Positions 8,433 through 19,446 of a DNA stretch of 64,000 nucleotides are shown here, in pieces (the stretch's first letter is position 1; each line of letters opens with the position of its first letter). This stretch comes from an uncultured SAR86 cluster bacterium (GTDB lineage: Bacteria > Pseudomonadota > Gammaproteobacteria > Magnimaribacterales > Magnimaribacteraceae). Location of the stretch: contig CABXQE010000001.1 in assembly GCA_902514295.1 (NCBI GenBank), positions 1-64,000 of the forward strand, in the 5' to 3' direction. The notes under the pieces were generated by a model, which made no database searches, had not been told where the DNA came from, and was given only the letters and a program-made list of their open reading frames with translations. Position numbers and translations under genes: made by a program.

Positions 8433-9748
8433 ACCTTTTCTATATTTATACCTACTTCTTTACATACATCAATAAAGTTGGGAAAAGAAGTATTAACATT
8501 AAAACAATCTAAAACAGAGGTTTCTCCCTCAGATCTAAGAGAACCGATGGAACTAGCCATAGCTATTCTGTGGTCCCCATGAGAATTAATTTCTGCAGCT
8601 TTAAAGGAGCCGGTTTTCCCAAGCCCATTTATTATTATTCCATCATCTTCTAGCCGGAATTTAACTCCGAAAGAATCTAAAGCTTCCGACATGACTTGGA
8701 GTCTATCACTTTCCTTAGTTCTAAGTTCCTTAGCGTCTTTAACTTTTGTAGTGCCTTCGGCTAGCGAAGCTGCAATAAAGAAAGCTGGCATTTCATCAAT
8801 CATGTTTGCGACTAAATTCGTATTTATAGTTATACCTTTAAGATTAGAAGTTCTAACTAATATATCTGCCGTTGGTTCGAACGAATCTATTTCATTTTGT
8901 AACTCAATATTCGCTCCCATGTGCCTCAGGGCATGCAAAAAACCAATCCTAGTTGGATTTACTCCTATATTTTTAAGTAATAATTTTGAATTAGGAGTAA
9001 TTAGTGCAGCTAATATGAAGAAGGATGCAGAAGAAAAATCTCCGCAAATATCAATATCTGTAGGATTTATAGCTTCTACTTTATTTAATTTAATTAACTT
9101 TGCTCCTTTAGATTGGGATACGTCAATGGGGATACCAAATTGTTCAAACATTCTCTCTGTGTGATCTCTGGTAGCGATCTTTTCTTCAATCTCAGTAATT
9201 CCTTGAGAATATAGACCTGCAAACAATAAACATGACTTAACCTGTGCGCTAGGAACTGGTAATGAATATTTAATTGATTTAAGGGAGTCTACTGGTTCTA
9301 TCCTTATCGGGAGAGTTCCCTCCTCTGTGCTTGACGTATTGGCACCCATAAGTCCTAAAGGTTCAGTTATTCTTGTCATGGGTCTTGAAGATAAAGAACT
9401 ATCACCTATTAGAGTTGAAGAAAATTCTTGAGCTGCTAAAACTCCAGAGCATAGTCTTACGGAAGTGCCTGAATTCCCAAAATTTAAAGGGCCAGAAGGG
9501 TCTTTAAGCCCTTTAAGACCTTTGCCTTCTACTACAAATACCCCTTCCCGTCTGGAAATATTTACTCCCATTTTTTGAAAAACTTCAATCGTTGCTAGGC
9601 AGTCCTCTCCTTCTAAAAAACCAGAAATCTCTGAATTTCCATCTGCTAAAGAAGCAAGCAGTATTGCTCTGTGAGATATAGACTTATCACCAGGAACAGT
9701 GATTTCACCTTTAAGACCATTTCCTTTCTGTATTTTAAATTGCATCAA
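8429..9748 (-). CDS. aroA: 3-phosphoshikimate 1-carboxyvinyltransferase
   Basis: GDKSISHRAILLASLADG, NSGTSVRL, ELRTKESDRL. Confidence 0.97.
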   Translation of the reverse strand: MMQFKIQKGNGLKGEITVPGDKSISHRAILLASLADGNSEISGFLEGEDCLATIEVFQKMGVNISRREGVFVVEGKGLKGLKDPSGPLNFGNSGTSVRLCSGVLAAQEFSSTLIGDSSLSSRPMTRITEPLGLMGANTSSTEEGTLPIRIEPVDSLKSIKYSLPVPSAQVKSCLLFAGLYSQGITEIEEKIATRDHTERMFEQFGIPIDVSQSKGAKLIKLNKVEAINPTDIDICGDFSSASFFILAALITPNSKLLLKNIGVNPTRIGFLHALRHMGANIELQNEIDSFEPTADILVRTSNLKGITINTNLVANMIDEMPAFFIAASLAEGTTKVKDAKELRTKESDRLQVMSEALDSFGVKFRLEDDGIIINGLGKTGSFKAAEINSHGDHRIAMASSIGSLRSEGETSVLDCFNVNTSFPNFIDVCKEVGINIEKV

Positions 9749-10626
9749 TCTTCTTTTCCTGAGATGGATTTATCTCTGGCATTTTTTACAGTAGAAAAGA
9801 ATTCGATTAGGCCAGTTGTATTATTCGTTCCTATTAATTCAGATAATTCATCTAAGCTTCTCTTAAAAGACTCTATAGAACTTAAAATAGATTTATCGTT
9901 TGAAACCATTATATCTTTCCACATAATTGGATCGCTCGAAGCTATTCTTGTGTAATCTTCAAGACTGCCTCCAGAATAAAGAAAAGTCTTTTCGCCAAGA
10001 TCTTGGTATAAAGAATCCATCAAGGCATAAGCAATAACATGAGGCATGTGACTAGTCTTCCCAAATAATTCGTCATGGTCATTGGCGGATAATTTTTTTG
10101 TATAAGACCCTAATGCTTTCCAAAAGTCTTCAATTTTAGAGACGTCTTGTTCTGAATTATCCTCATGAGGACATATGATGCTTAACTTTTCTTTAAATAG
10201 TGCTGCAGAAGAAGCGCTAAAACCACTTTGTTCAGATCCTGCTATAGGATGAGATAAAACAAATCTTTTTAGAAAAGTTTTATCTAAAGCTTTCAAAGTA
10301 TTAAGGATTGAAGATTTAACACTTAATGTATCTGTATAAATGACATTTTTGGTATTTATCATTATATTTATTTGAGACATAGCTTCTTGAATAGAAAGAA
10401 CAGGAACAGAAAAGATAACCAAAAGATCATCTAAATCTTTAGGGATATTTATATCTTTATTTTGTATGAATCCAAGATCATAAGCAGAAGTTACTGCCCT
10501 TTTATCGCTATCTATTCCATAAACCCCGCCAGAAAAAGAACTCTCTTTTAGGGCTCGTATTATTGAGCCACCAATAAGACCTACTCCTACTACTAAGATA
10601 TTTTTAAAATTTATAGAAGAGCTCAT
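9745..10626 (-). CDS. tyrA: Prephenate dehydrogenase
   Basis: VVGVGLIGGSIIRALKE, SHPIAGSEQSGFSASSAALF; between hisC and aroA. Confidence 0.93.
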   Translation of the reverse strand: MSSSINFKNILVVGVGLIGGSIIRALKESSFSGGVYGIDSDKRAVTSAYDLGFIQNKDINIPKDLDDLLVIFSVPVLSIQEAMSQINIMINTKNVIYTDTLSVKSSILNTLKALDKTFLKRFVLSHPIAGSEQSGFSASSAALFKEKLSIICPHEDNSEQDVSKIEDFWKALGSYTKKLSANDHDELFGKTSHMPHVIAYALMDSLYQDLGEKTFLYSGGSLEDYTRIASSDPIMWKDIMVSNDKSILSSIESFKRSLDELSELIGTNNTTGLIEFFSTVKNARDKSISGKED

Positions 10627-10630
10627 AGGT

Positions 10631-11722
10631 CTAAGACAATGCAGATAACTTCTCTAAAAAAAATGAATTCTCTTCGGGAAGACCAATTGTTGTTCTTAAG
10701 TAATTTGGCATTTTGTACACCCCTAAGGTTCTTACTATTACGCCTTCTTTTAATAAACCTTCAAATAACTTCTGTCCGTCCCCATTGCTATTAAAGCTAA
10801 TGAAATTGCCTTCACTCGGTATGTATTCGTAGCCTAAGTCTTTCAAGCCTTTCACGAGAATGCTTTTCTGATCTAAATTAATTTCTAAAGATTTTTTTAG
10901 ATGACTATCATCCGATAAAGCAACCTCAGCCGCAACTAAGGCCAAGGAATTGGCGTTAAATGGCTGCCTAACTCTATTTAAGAAATCTGCAACATCCGGA
11001 GAAGAGACCGAATAACCTATCCGAAAACCTGCTAAACCATAAGCTTTAGAAAAGCTTCTGCTTATAATTACATTAGGATAATTCTTAATTAAATCAAAGC
11101 CGATATCTTCATTGCTGTATGAAGAGTAATCAAAATAGGCCTGGTCCAGTAAAACTAAAGTATTCTTATCTAAAGCATCCAGGAAAGATTCTATTTCTTT
11201 CGGTGATAAGAAAGTTCCAGTAGGGTTATTGGGATTAGCTATAAATACTAATTTCGTATTCTCTTTCACAGCCTTCAGAATTTCTTCAAGGTCGTGACCG
11301 TATTCTTTTGCTGGGACTTCTATGCCTTCCGCCCCCACTGCTTGAACTACTAAAGGGTAGACAGCAAAAGCATGCTCTGAATAAACTGCACTGTCTTTAT
11401 CTGACAGAAAACTTCGAGCAATAAATTCAATAATGTCATTAGATCCATTCCCTATGGTTAAGCAGTTAATATCAACGTTAAATTTTTTACTAAGGCATTC
11501 TTTAAGCCTTAAAGCATTGCCATCTGGGTATCTATTAGTGCCATTTAACACTTTGGTGACAGCGTCTATTGCTAAGGGACTAGGGCCCAAAGGATTTTCA
11601 TTACTAGCTAATTTAATAGCATTCTTTATACCCAATTCTCTTTCTAAGTCTTCAATGGGCTTGCCAGGCTTGTAAGGACTCAAATCTAGAATGCCTTTAT
11701 TGACTAAACCTTCAAGCTTCAT
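10631..11722 (-). CDS. hisC: Histidinol-phosphate aminotransferase
   Basis: LASNENPLGPSP, FIANPNNPTG, SRSFSKAYGLAGFRIGY. Confidence 0.93.
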   Translation of the reverse strand: MKLEGLVNKGILDLSPYKPGKPIEDLERELGIKNAIKLASNENPLGPSPLAIDAVTKVLNGTNRYPDGNALRLKECLSKKFNVDINCLTIGNGSNDIIEFIARSFLSDKDSAVYSEHAFAVYPLVVQAVGAEGIEVPAKEYGHDLEEILKAVKENTKLVFIANPNNPTGTFLSPKEIESFLDALDKNTLVLLDQAYFDYSSYSNEDIGFDLIKNYPNVIISRSFSKAYGLAGFRIGYSVSSPDVADFLNRVRQPFNANSLALVAAEVALSDDSHLKKSLEINLDQKSILVKGLKDLGYEYIPSEGNFISFNSNGDGQKLFEGLLKEGVIVRTLGVYKMPNYLRTTIGLPEENSFFLEKLSALS

Positions 11723-11726
11723 AACT

Positions 11727-12803
11727 TTAAGTAATAGCTTTAGGGAAGGACCCCAAAATCTTTACTTCTGCATTAAGGTTATTTAACTGCTTAAACAGTT
11801 TCTGAACATTATCTTTATCTTCATGACCTTCAAATTCTAGAAAGAAAGAATAATGCCACTTATCTTTCTTAGAAGGCCTATATGTTATGTGGGTTAGGTT
11901 TAAAGAAAGTTCGTTGAAAGGAAGTAAAACAGAGTATAAAGCGCCTTCCTCATTTTTAGTTGTAACAACTATTGAAGTTTTGTCATTGCCTGTTTGGCTA
12001 GATTGACTGTTACCTATAACTATAAATCTAGTCGTATTAGAAGAGCTGTCTTCTATATTGCTATCTAAAATATCTAAATTGTATTTTTGAGCTGCCTCTT
12101 TGCCACCAATAGCCAAAACACCTTCATTTGCAGAAGCATTCATAACAGCCTGTGAATTACTGCTTACCGGTACCAGCTTTGCTTGAGGACAATATGAAGA
12201 CAACCAATCTTTGCATTGGGCTAAAGCCTGCTCATGAGCATGTATTTCTACGCCTTCTTTTGGCATTGGCTTGTTATAACCAATTAAATTATGCTCGATT
12301 CTCATCTCTATTTCACCGCATATAGTTAAATCAAAATCCATTAGACAATCTAATGTAAGGTTCACTGACCCTTCTGATGAATTCTCTATTGGTACAATTC
12401 CAAAATCACACAGTCCTTTCTTAACTTCTTCAAATACTGACCTAATAGAAGGTTCTGGTTTTGTCTCGACTGACGAGCCAAATTTATTTTGAAGTGCCGA
12501 CTCAGAGTAAGTCCCCTCGGGTCCTAAATAAGCTACTTTTAGATCAGATTCTGTAGATCTACACGCTGAAATAATTTCATTGTATATAGAGATTATTTGA
12601 TCATTGCTCAAAGGTCCTTTATTTATATCTTTAAGCTTATTAAAGATAGTTGCCTCTCTAGCTGGCTTATATTTTATTAATTCTTCTTTTGCTTCACCTG
12701 CTTCAATTGCAAGATCGGCTCTTTCATTCAATAACGATATTATTCTTTCATCTAAAGAATCTATTTTGTCTCTAACAGAATTAAGCTCTTTTTCTTTGTT
12801 CAT
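11727..12803 (-). CDS. pheA: Chorismate mutase / prephenate dehydratase
   Basis: N-terminal AroQ helix (SVRDKIDSLDERIISLLNERA), PDT (VAYLGPEGTYSESA) and ACT domains. Confidence 0.96.
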   Translation of the reverse strand: MNKEKELNSVRDKIDSLDERIISLLNERADLAIEAGEAKEELIKYKPAREATIFNKLKDINKGPLSNDQIISIYNEIISACRSTESDLKVAYLGPEGTYSESALQNKFGSSVETKPEPSIRSVFEEVKKGLCDFGIVPIENSSEGSVNLTLDCLMDFDLTICGEIEMRIEHNLIGYNKPMPKEGVEIHAHEQALAQCKDWLSSYCPQAKLVPVSSNSQAVMNASANEGVLAIGGKEAAQKYNLDILDSNIEDSSSNTTRFIVIGNSQSSQTGNDKTSIVVTTKNEEGALYSVLLPFNELSLNLTHITYRPSKKDKWHYSFFLEFEGHEDKDNVQKLFKQLNNLNAEVKILGSFPKAIT

Positions 12804-12809
12804 ATCGGA

Positions 12810-13889
12810 TCAGGATCGTTCTTTCTCAAATGTTTCCATGAAGTCTACTAAGGCATCTACGCCTTCTTCAGGCATTGCATTATAGATACTAGCTCTCATA
12901 CCTCCAACAGACCTATGACCTTTAAGCGCCAATAATCCAGAATTTCTAGATTCTTCTAAGAATTTAGAGTTTAAATCTTCGTTGTTTAGTTGAAATGGAA
13001 TATTCATTATTGATCTATCTTCTTTATTGATCTTATTCTCATAAAAGTCTGATTGGTCTATGAAAGAATATAACTTCTTGGCTTTTTTATTATTTATTTT
13101 TTCCATCTCAGAAACCCCGCCCATGGATTTCAACCATTTAAATATTTTACCGGCTACATACCAACCGAAGGTTGGTGGTGTGTTATACATGGATTCACCT
13201 TCATGCATTTCAGAATAATTTAGCATCGTTGGTGTAATCGATTGAGCCTTTCCTAAAAGCTCTCTCTTTATAATTGCAAAGCCTAGACCGGCTGGCCCTA
13301 TATTCTTTTGTGCTCCCCCATAAATTAGTGAGAATTTACTGACATCAATAACTTCAGATAATATTCCTGATGAATAATCTGCTACGACAGGAACTTCTGA
13401 ATCTTCTATATCCTTAAATCTTAAACCACCAATTGTTTCATTAGGAGTTATATGAACGTACGCAGTATTTTTACTTAAACTCCATGAAGACTGTTTAGGA
13501 AAATAAGTAAAATTTTTATCTTCCGAAGAAGCGGCTATCTTTACATCAGTGTATTTTTTAGCTTCACTAATTGACCTTTTTGCCCAATGACCAGTATTGA
13601 CATAATCAGCTGTTCCTCCCTCAGGGGATAAGTTGAGCGGTATCATGGCATTTTGTAATGTAGCGCCTCCATGAAGAAATAACACAGCATAGTTATCAGT
13701 TATATCTAGTAAATCTCTAAAATCTGATTCTGCTTGTTTAGCAATCTCTATAAATTCTGGGCTTCTGTGACTGATCTCCATTACCGACAAGCCCATGCCG
13801 TTCCAATCAAGTAATTCCTGTTGAACTTCCTCTAATACGACCTCTGGCATGGCAGCCGGACCGGCACCAAAATTAAATCTTCTTGTCAC
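12810..13889 (-). CDS. serC: Phosphoserine aminotransferase
   Basis: RRFNFGAGPAAMPEVVLEEVQQELLDW, YGGAQKNIGPAGL. Confidence 0.97.
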   Translation of the reverse strand: MTRRFNFGAGPAAMPEVVLEEVQQELLDWNGMGLSVMEISHRSPEFIEIAKQAESDFRDLLDITDNYAVLFLHGGATLQNAMIPLNLSPEGGTADYVNTGHWAKRSISEAKKYTDVKIAASSEDKNFTYFPKQSSWSLSKNTAYVHITPNETIGGLRFKDIEDSEVPVVADYSSGILSEVIDVSKFSLIYGGAQKNIGPAGLGFAIIKRELLGKAQSITPTMLNYSEMHEGESMYNTPPTFGWYVAGKIFKWLKSMGGVSEMEKINNKKAKKLYSFIDQSDFYENKINKEDRSIMNIPFQLNNEDLNSKFLEESRNSGLLALKGHRSVGGMRASIYNAMPEEGVDALVDFMETFEKERS

Positions 13890-16435
13890 TAGTCATCGTC
13901 CCCTATGAACTCTTCGCTAATAGGTGCAATGCTTATTAATTTTTCTGAGTCTTTAAGTCTAATAACTGTTACGCCTTGAGTGTTTCTGCCTATGACATTA
14001 ACTTCAGAAACTCTCGTCCTAACAAGCATTCCTTTATCAGATATAAGCATCAATTCATCGTCACCTGTTACTTGTGCTGCGCCAATGAGTGGTCCATTTC
14101 TATCAGAAATCTGCATAGCTATAACGCCTTTAGCTCCTCTTCTAGTCTTTCTAAAATCTATAGACTTAGATCTTTTGCCAAAGCCGTTTTCACTGACCGT
14201 AAAAATAGATGCTTCTTGTTCTGGAATAATCAAAGAGATAACGAATTGATCCTTATCAAGTTTTATGCCTCTTACTCCTTTAGCGGTTCTGCCCATAGAC
14301 CTAACTTCTGTCTCAGAGAAATGCGCAGCTTTGCCTGCATTTGAAACCAACATTACAAATTTACTTCCATCAGTAACTGTTGTGCCTACTAATTCATCAC
14401 CTTCCACTAGAGTTATTGCCCTTTTCCCACCTTTTCTTTGATTCGAAAATTCTGTCAGTACCGTTTTCTTAACTGTTCCTGTTTTGGTGGCCATTAAAAC
14501 AAAATGTTTATCGTCATATTCTTCTACAGGGACCATACTAGTGATTCTTTCTCCTTCGCTAAGTTGAATAAGATTAACTAAAGGCCTTCCTTTTGCAGCA
14601 CGGCCAGCGGAAGGGATCTCATAAACCTTCAACCAATACACTTGCCCAAGGTTTGAGAAGCAGAGTAAAGTTGTGTGGGTGTTTGCTACAAGAAGTTGTT
14701 CTACAAAATCTTCATCTTTTACCGAAGCTGCTGTTTTACCAGTGCCGCCTCTTCTTTGGGCTCTATATTCTTCTAAAGGTTGCGTTTTTGCATAGCCTTC
14801 ATGTGAAATTGTTACCACCCTATCTTCTGGAGTGATTAAATCTTCAGCACTAAGGTCAGCAGAAGACTCTTGTATTTCAGTTCTTCTATCATCTTTGTAT
14901 TTTTCTTGAATCTCTTTTAATTCATCCGTTACCACTTCAACTAATTTTTCAGAATCATTTAGTATTCCAAGCAAATAAGCAATTTGGTCAATTATTTCTT
15001 CGTATTCACCTATGAGCCTATCTTGCTCTAGTCCTGTTAACCTCTGGAGCCTCATGTCCAAAATTGCTTGAGCTTGAACCTCAGACAATTGATAAGTCTT
15101 GCCCGCAAGCCCTAATGATTCATCGGCACCCTCTAGCTTACATGCATCTGGACCAGCTTTCTTTAACATAGAAATAACTTTCCCTGGTTTCCATTTTTTA
15201 GAAAGTAGCTTTTGTTTTGCTTCGGAGCCTTCTTTTGATTTTTTAATTAAATCTATCATGGCATCGATGTTAGCTAAAGCTATGGTAAGTCCTTCTAGCA
15301 CATGACCTCTTTCTTTAGCCCTTCTTAAATCGTAGAAAGTCCTTCTAGAAACTACCTCTTTCCTGTGGTTAAAAAATACAGAAAGCATGGACTTTAGATT
15401 TAAGAGCTTAGGCTCTCCATCAACTAAAGCTACGTTGTTAATTCCAAAGACTGTTTGCATTTGTGTTTGAGAAAATAAATTGTTTAGTAAGACATCTGGG
15501 ATATGTCCTGATTTAAGATCAATTACGACCCTAACTCCATCTTTATCAGACTCATCCCTGATATCTCTGACTCCTTCGATTTTCTTATCTCTAGACAACT
15601 CTGCTATCTTTTCAATCAACTTAGATTTGTTAACTTGATAAGGCATTTCCGTAATTACTATCTTTGCTTTATCCTTTTCTTCATCTTCAAAATGGGTCTT
15701 AGCTCTAATTTTTACTCTTCCCTTTCCACTTTCATAAGCACTTACAATCCCAGCTCTTCCGTTTATTATTCCTCCAGTAGGAAAATCTGGTCCAGGGATG
15801 AATTCCATTAATTCTGATGTAGATATTTCTGGGTTCTCTATAAAGGCTAGGCAGGCTAAAAGAGTTTCATTTAAATTATGTGGAGCCATATTGGTTGCCA
15901 TTCCAACCGCTATTCCAGCTGATCCATTAACGAGCATATTAGGCACTCTCGTAGGTAGAACTTCAGGCATTGTTTCGGTTCCATCATAATTTTCTACAAA
16001 ATTTACAGTCTCTCTATCAAGATCAGCTAAAAGTTCTTGAGAGATCTTTGCCATTCGGACTTCTGTATATCTCTGAGCAGCTGGCCCATCTCCATCCATC
16101 GAACCAAAATTTCCTTGTCCGTCTACTAATGGATATCTTAAAGACCACCACTGCGCCATCCTTACAATGGTTTCATATGCAGCACTATCTCCATGAGGGT
16201 GATATTTACCGATAATGTCACCAACAATTCTGGCTGACTTTTTGTGTGGTCTCCCAAAATCATTGTTTAAAACATGCATAGCGTATAAAGCACGTCTATG
16301 CACCGGCTTAAGACCGTCTCTTGCATCTGGTAAAGCCCTGCCGACTATTACGCTCATTGCGTAGTCTAAATAGGATTGTTTCAGTTCCTTTTCTATATCT
16401 ATTGGAACAATCTCTTTTGCGGTTATTTCGCCCAT
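13889..16435 (-). CDS. gyrA: DNA gyrase subunit A
   Basis: [47 protein letters not shown]-terminal beta-pinwheel repeats. Confidence 0.98.
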   Translation of the reverse strand: MGEITAKEIVPIDIEKELKQSYLDYAMSVIVGRALPDARDGLKPVHRRALYAMHVLNNDFGRPHKKSARIVGDIIGKYHPHGDSAAYETIVRMAQWWSLRYPLVDGQGNFGSMDGDGPAAQRYTEVRMAKISQELLADLDRETVNFVENYDGTETMPEVLPTRVPNMLVNGSAGIAVGMATNMAPHNLNETLLACLAFIENPEISTSELMEFIPGPDFPTGGIINGRAGIVSAYESGKGRVKIRAKTHFEDEEKDKAKIVITEMPYQVNKSKLIEKIAELSRDKKIEGVRDIRDESDKDGVRVVIDLKSGHIPDVLLNNLFSQTQMQTVFGINNVALVDGEPKLLNLKSMLSVFFNHRKEVVSRRTFYDLRRAKERGHVLEGLTIALANIDAMIDLIKKSKEGSEAKQKLLSKKWKPGKVISMLKKAGPDACKLEGADESLGLAGKTYQLSEVQAQAILDMRLQRLTGLEQDRLIGEYEEIIDQIAYLLGILNDSEKLVEVVTDELKEIQEKYKDDRRTEIQESSADLSAEDLITPEDRVVTISHEGYAKTQPLEEYRAQRRGGTGKTAASVKDEDFVEQLLVANTHTTLLCFSNLGQVYWLKVYEIPSAGRAAKGRPLVNLIQLSEGERITSMVPVEEYDDKHFVLMATKTGTVKKTVLTEFSNQRKGGKRAITLVEGDELVGTTVTDGSKFVMLVSNAGKAAHFSETEVRSMGRTAKGVRGIKLDKDQFVISLIIPEQEASIFTVSENGFGKRSKSIDFRKTRRGAKGVIAMQISDRNGPLIGAAQVTGDDELMLISDKGMLVRTRVSEVNVIGRNTQGVTVIRLKDSEKLISIAPISEEFIGDDD

Positions 16436-16530
16436 ATTTTATTTCCGTATATTGATTTTAAAGGCAGAAGACACTGCCCATTCTCTTAAGAAATTAGAGT
16501 AATTTTTTTGTAATTTTCTAAGTATCAAGT

Positions 16531-16546
16531 TGGTAAAATTTTACCA
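16531..16546. promoter_or_regulatory. 16-bp perfect palindrome TGGTAAAATTTTACCA upstream of gyrA
   Basis: Read directly; intergenic between gyrA start and pntB stop, about 95 bp upstream of the gyrA start codon. Confidence 0.4.
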
Positions 16547-16594
16547 TATTCTGGCTTAAAAAACTGCGTAAAAAATCAATAAAAATAAGGTTAT

Positions 16595-17980
16595 TTAGCC
16601 TTTAAATTCAGATACTAGAGTTGATACAGATTCCTTAGCATCCCCAAACAACATTCTTGTATTGGATTTGAAAAAAAGTGGGTTTTGAATGCCTGCAAAC
16701 CCCGAAGCCATGGAACGTTTTAAAACAAAAACTGTTTTAGAATTGTCGACTTCTATAATAGGCATACCGTAAATAGGACTATCTTCATTCTCTTTTGCGT
16801 CTGGATTAACAACGTCATTCGCTCCTATTACCATACAAACATCAACTGTTTCCATAATCGGATTAACATCTTCTGGCTCAACAAGAACATCATAAGAAAC
16901 GTTCGCTTCGGCCAGTAAAACATTCATGTGACCAGGCATCCTTCCAGCCACTGGGTGAATGGCGTACTTAACTTCAGCTCCATTGGCTTCTAGCAACTCT
17001 CCTAACTCTCTTACGGCATGTTGAGCTTGAGCTACTGCCATTCCATATCCTGGAACAATTAAAACTGATGAAGCTGCTTCTAAAATCAGATAAGCATCTA
17101 GTGCACTGATAGGACTCACTTCACCTTGTTCCTCACTTCCTTCCGAATTTGAATCGGATACAGCTCCAAATCCACTGAACAAAACATTGGCTAAAGACCT
17201 GTTCATGGCCTTACACATAATGTTGGTAAGAATAAGTCCACTTGCTCCTACAAGAGCTCCTGCAACAATCAATACGTTGTTAGTAATAACAAACCCTGCT
17301 GCACAAGCTGCCAATCCTGAAAAGCTATTTAATAAGGCTATAACGACAGGCATGTCAGCTCCTCCAATAGGAATAACAAAAAGGATTCCTAAAACGAAGG
17401 CTAAGCTTATTAATAAAATAAGTGTCTCATTAGGGCTTATCATTCCTTGCACAAAGATCATGTTGACCCCAACAAGCAAGATAGCTAAAAGAAGTAAACC
17501 ATTAACAAATTGCTGACCTTTATAAAGGAAAGGCTTACCAGAGATAACTTCGGAAAGTTTACCGTAAGCAATTAGGCTGCCTGTAAATGTAAGACCTCCA
17601 ATCAATACCGTAAGATAGATGGCCCCCATAAGAGCTGGATTATCTAAAGAACTCACAACGTACTCAGCTGAACCTACTAATAAACTTGCTATCCCACCAA
17701 ATCCGTTAAAGATAGCCACCATTTCTGGCATCGAAGTCATTTGAACTTTCGTTGCAGCAAAATAACCCACTATACTTCCGGCTAGTAAGGCACCAGCTAT
17801 AAATTTATAATCAATAATATTTTGATCCAGTAAAGTAATCACTACGGCTAACAACATACCTGAAGCAGATAACAAATTACCTTGTCTGGCTGTATCAGGG
17901 GAACCAAGCATTTTTAAACCTACTATGAACAAAATAGAGGCAGCTATATAAGTTAGATTTACTAGTATCGAAATATCCAT
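16595..17980 (-). CDS. pntB: NAD(P) transhydrogenase beta subunit
   Basis: Multi-TM followed by C-terminal NADP domain (VPGYGMAVAQAQHAVRELGELLE). Confidence 0.96.
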   Translation of the reverse strand: MDISILVNLTYIAASILFIVGLKMLGSPDTARQGNLLSASGMLLAVVITLLDQNIIDYKFIAGALLAGSIVGYFAATKVQMTSMPEMVAIFNGFGGIASLLVGSAEYVVSSLDNPALMGAIYLTVLIGGLTFTGSLIAYGKLSEVISGKPFLYKGQQFVNGLLLLAILLVGVNMIFVQGMISPNETLILLISLAFVLGILFVIPIGGADMPVVIALLNSFSGLAACAAGFVITNNVLIVAGALVGASGLILTNIMCKAMNRSLANVLFSGFGAVSDSNSEGSEEQGEVSPISALDAYLILEAASSVLIVPGYGMAVAQAQHAVRELGELLEANGAEVKYAIHPVAGRMPGHMNVLLAEANVSYDVLVEPEDVNPIMETVDVCMVIGANDVVNPDAKENEDSPIYGMPIIEVDNSKTVFVLKRSMASGFAGIQNPLFFKSNTRMLFGDAKESVSTLVSEFKG

Positions 17981-18258
17981 TATTTCTTTTTAAACATGCC
18001 AAGCATTCTGTTTGTAACTAGATAACCACCTACAACATTAATAGAAGCAAAAAAAACAGCAGATGTTCCTAAAATAATTGTGATTATTTCTGAAGAACCT
18101 GAAGAAAGGACAGCCCCTACAAGAGTTATACCTGATATTGCATTAGCTCCTGACATAAGTGGAGTATGTAAAGTAGAAGGTACCTTGGTTATTAGCTCAA
18201 CTCCTAAGAAAATTGATAAAACTAAAATAAAGATCAGTAAGATTATTTGGCTTTCCAC
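17980..18258 (-). CDS. pntAB: NAD(P) transhydrogenase alpha-2 subunit (membrane)
   Basis: Short TM protein between pntAA and pntB. Confidence 0.9.
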   Translation of the reverse strand: MESQIILLIFILVLSIFLGVELITKVPSTLHTPLMSGANAISGITLVGAVLSSGSSEIITIILGTSAVFFASINVVGGYLVTNRMLGMFKKK

Positions 18259-18260
18259 GA

Positions 18261-19388
18261 TTACATCCTATCCTTAACTAAATCATTAACAATTTTTCCT
18301 TCATGTGTTATCACGCAACCCTTTAAAACATCATCCGTTAGGTCAAAATTAAGAATCTTATTTTCCACGTCCCAATATTCATCAATCATGTTAAATAAAT
18401 TGGCTCCGTAGACTTGAGAAGCGTCTTTTGCAACTTCTCCAGGTAAATTTGACATTCCAATGATAGTAACGCCATTTTCAAAAACATATTCATCAACCTT
18501 TGATCCTTCTACATTTCCTCCTGTGGATACTGCCATATCAACAATCACACTACCCGGCTGCATGGCTTGAACCATTTCGTTAGTAACAATTCTTGGGGCT
18601 GGTCTGCCAAAGACTTGTGCTGTAGTTATTACAACATCTGATTGTGAACAAATCTTTTTCATTCCCTCTTGCTGCATCTTAATTTGCTCTTCAGTAAGCT
18701 CTTTAGCATATCCTTGTTCAGTTTCTTCAGTCTCACCTATATCAATCTTTACGAATTTAGCTCCTAACGACTTAACCTGCTCTTCAACAACGGGTCTTGT
18801 ATCAAAAGCCTCTACTCTTGCGCCAAGTCTTTTGGCAGTTGCAATGGCCTGTAATCCAGCAACGCCTACCCCTATTACAAAAACTCTTGAAGGAGAAATT
18901 GTTCCTGCAGCGGTCATCATCATGGGAAAGGATTTATTGATAGTTCGAGAAGCTTCTACGACTGCGGCATATCCAGCTAAATTTGCTTGAGAGCTCAGAG
19001 CATCCATCTTTTGAGCTCTAGTTATTCTTGGAACTAATTCCATGCTGATAGCACTTACTTCTTGGTTTGCAAATTCCTTTACCAAATCTGCCTCATTAAA
19101 AGGATCTAAGAAACTTATATGAATACTATCCTTTTTTAACTTAGCGATATCTTCTTTTTCAGGCTTATTTATTCTGCAAACTATGTCAGCAGAATTGAAG
19201 GCAGTGTCTCTAGAATCTGATGTTTTTGCCCCTACTTCAGAATAAAGGTCATCATCAATAAAAATAGAAGATCCCAACCCTTCTTCGATAATAACCTCTA
19301 AACCTAAATCGACAAACTTCTTTGCCACTTCAGGTAAAATGGTAGCGCGGATTTCTTGATCCTCTTCTTTAGGAAAGAATATTTGCAT
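18261..19388 (-). CDS. pntAA: NAD(P) transhydrogenase alpha-1 subunit
   Basis: AlaDH/PNT domains (VFVIGVGVAGLQAIATAKRLGARVEAFDTRP). Confidence 0.95.
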   Translation of the reverse strand: MQIFFPKEEDQEIRATILPEVAKKFVDLGLEVIIEEGLGSSIFIDDDLYSEVGAKTSDSRDTAFNSADIVCRINKPEKEDIAKLKKDSIHISFLDPFNEADLVKEFANQEVSAISMELVPRITRAQKMDALSSQANLAGYAAVVEASRTINKSFPMMMTAAGTISPSRVFVIGVGVAGLQAIATAKRLGARVEAFDTRPVVEEQVKSLGAKFVKIDIGETEETEQGYAKELTEEQIKMQQEGMKKICSQSDVVITTAQVFGRPAPRIVTNEMVQAMQPGSVIVDMAVSTGGNVEGSKVDEYVFENGVTIIGMSNLPGEVAKDASQVYGANLFNMIDEYWDVENKILNFDLTDDVLKGCVITHEGKIVNDLVKDRM

Positions 19389-19446
19389 TATTAAGTTTTA
19401 TTTGGGACTCTGAGCTACCAAACAATTGTAATGAAAAACGCTAACA

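Noticed and set aside
8691-9164. 157-aa plus-strand ORF opposite aroA
   Set aside because: Antisense to conserved aroA; no recognisable motif.
13976-14344. Overlapping plus-strand ORFs opposite gyrA
   Set aside because: Antisense to the gyrA C-terminal domain; no motif.
19338-19360. GGTAGCG resembling an ops core
   Set aside because: Lies inside pntAA coding sequence, lacks the GCGG prefix, and is not upstream of polysaccharide genes.
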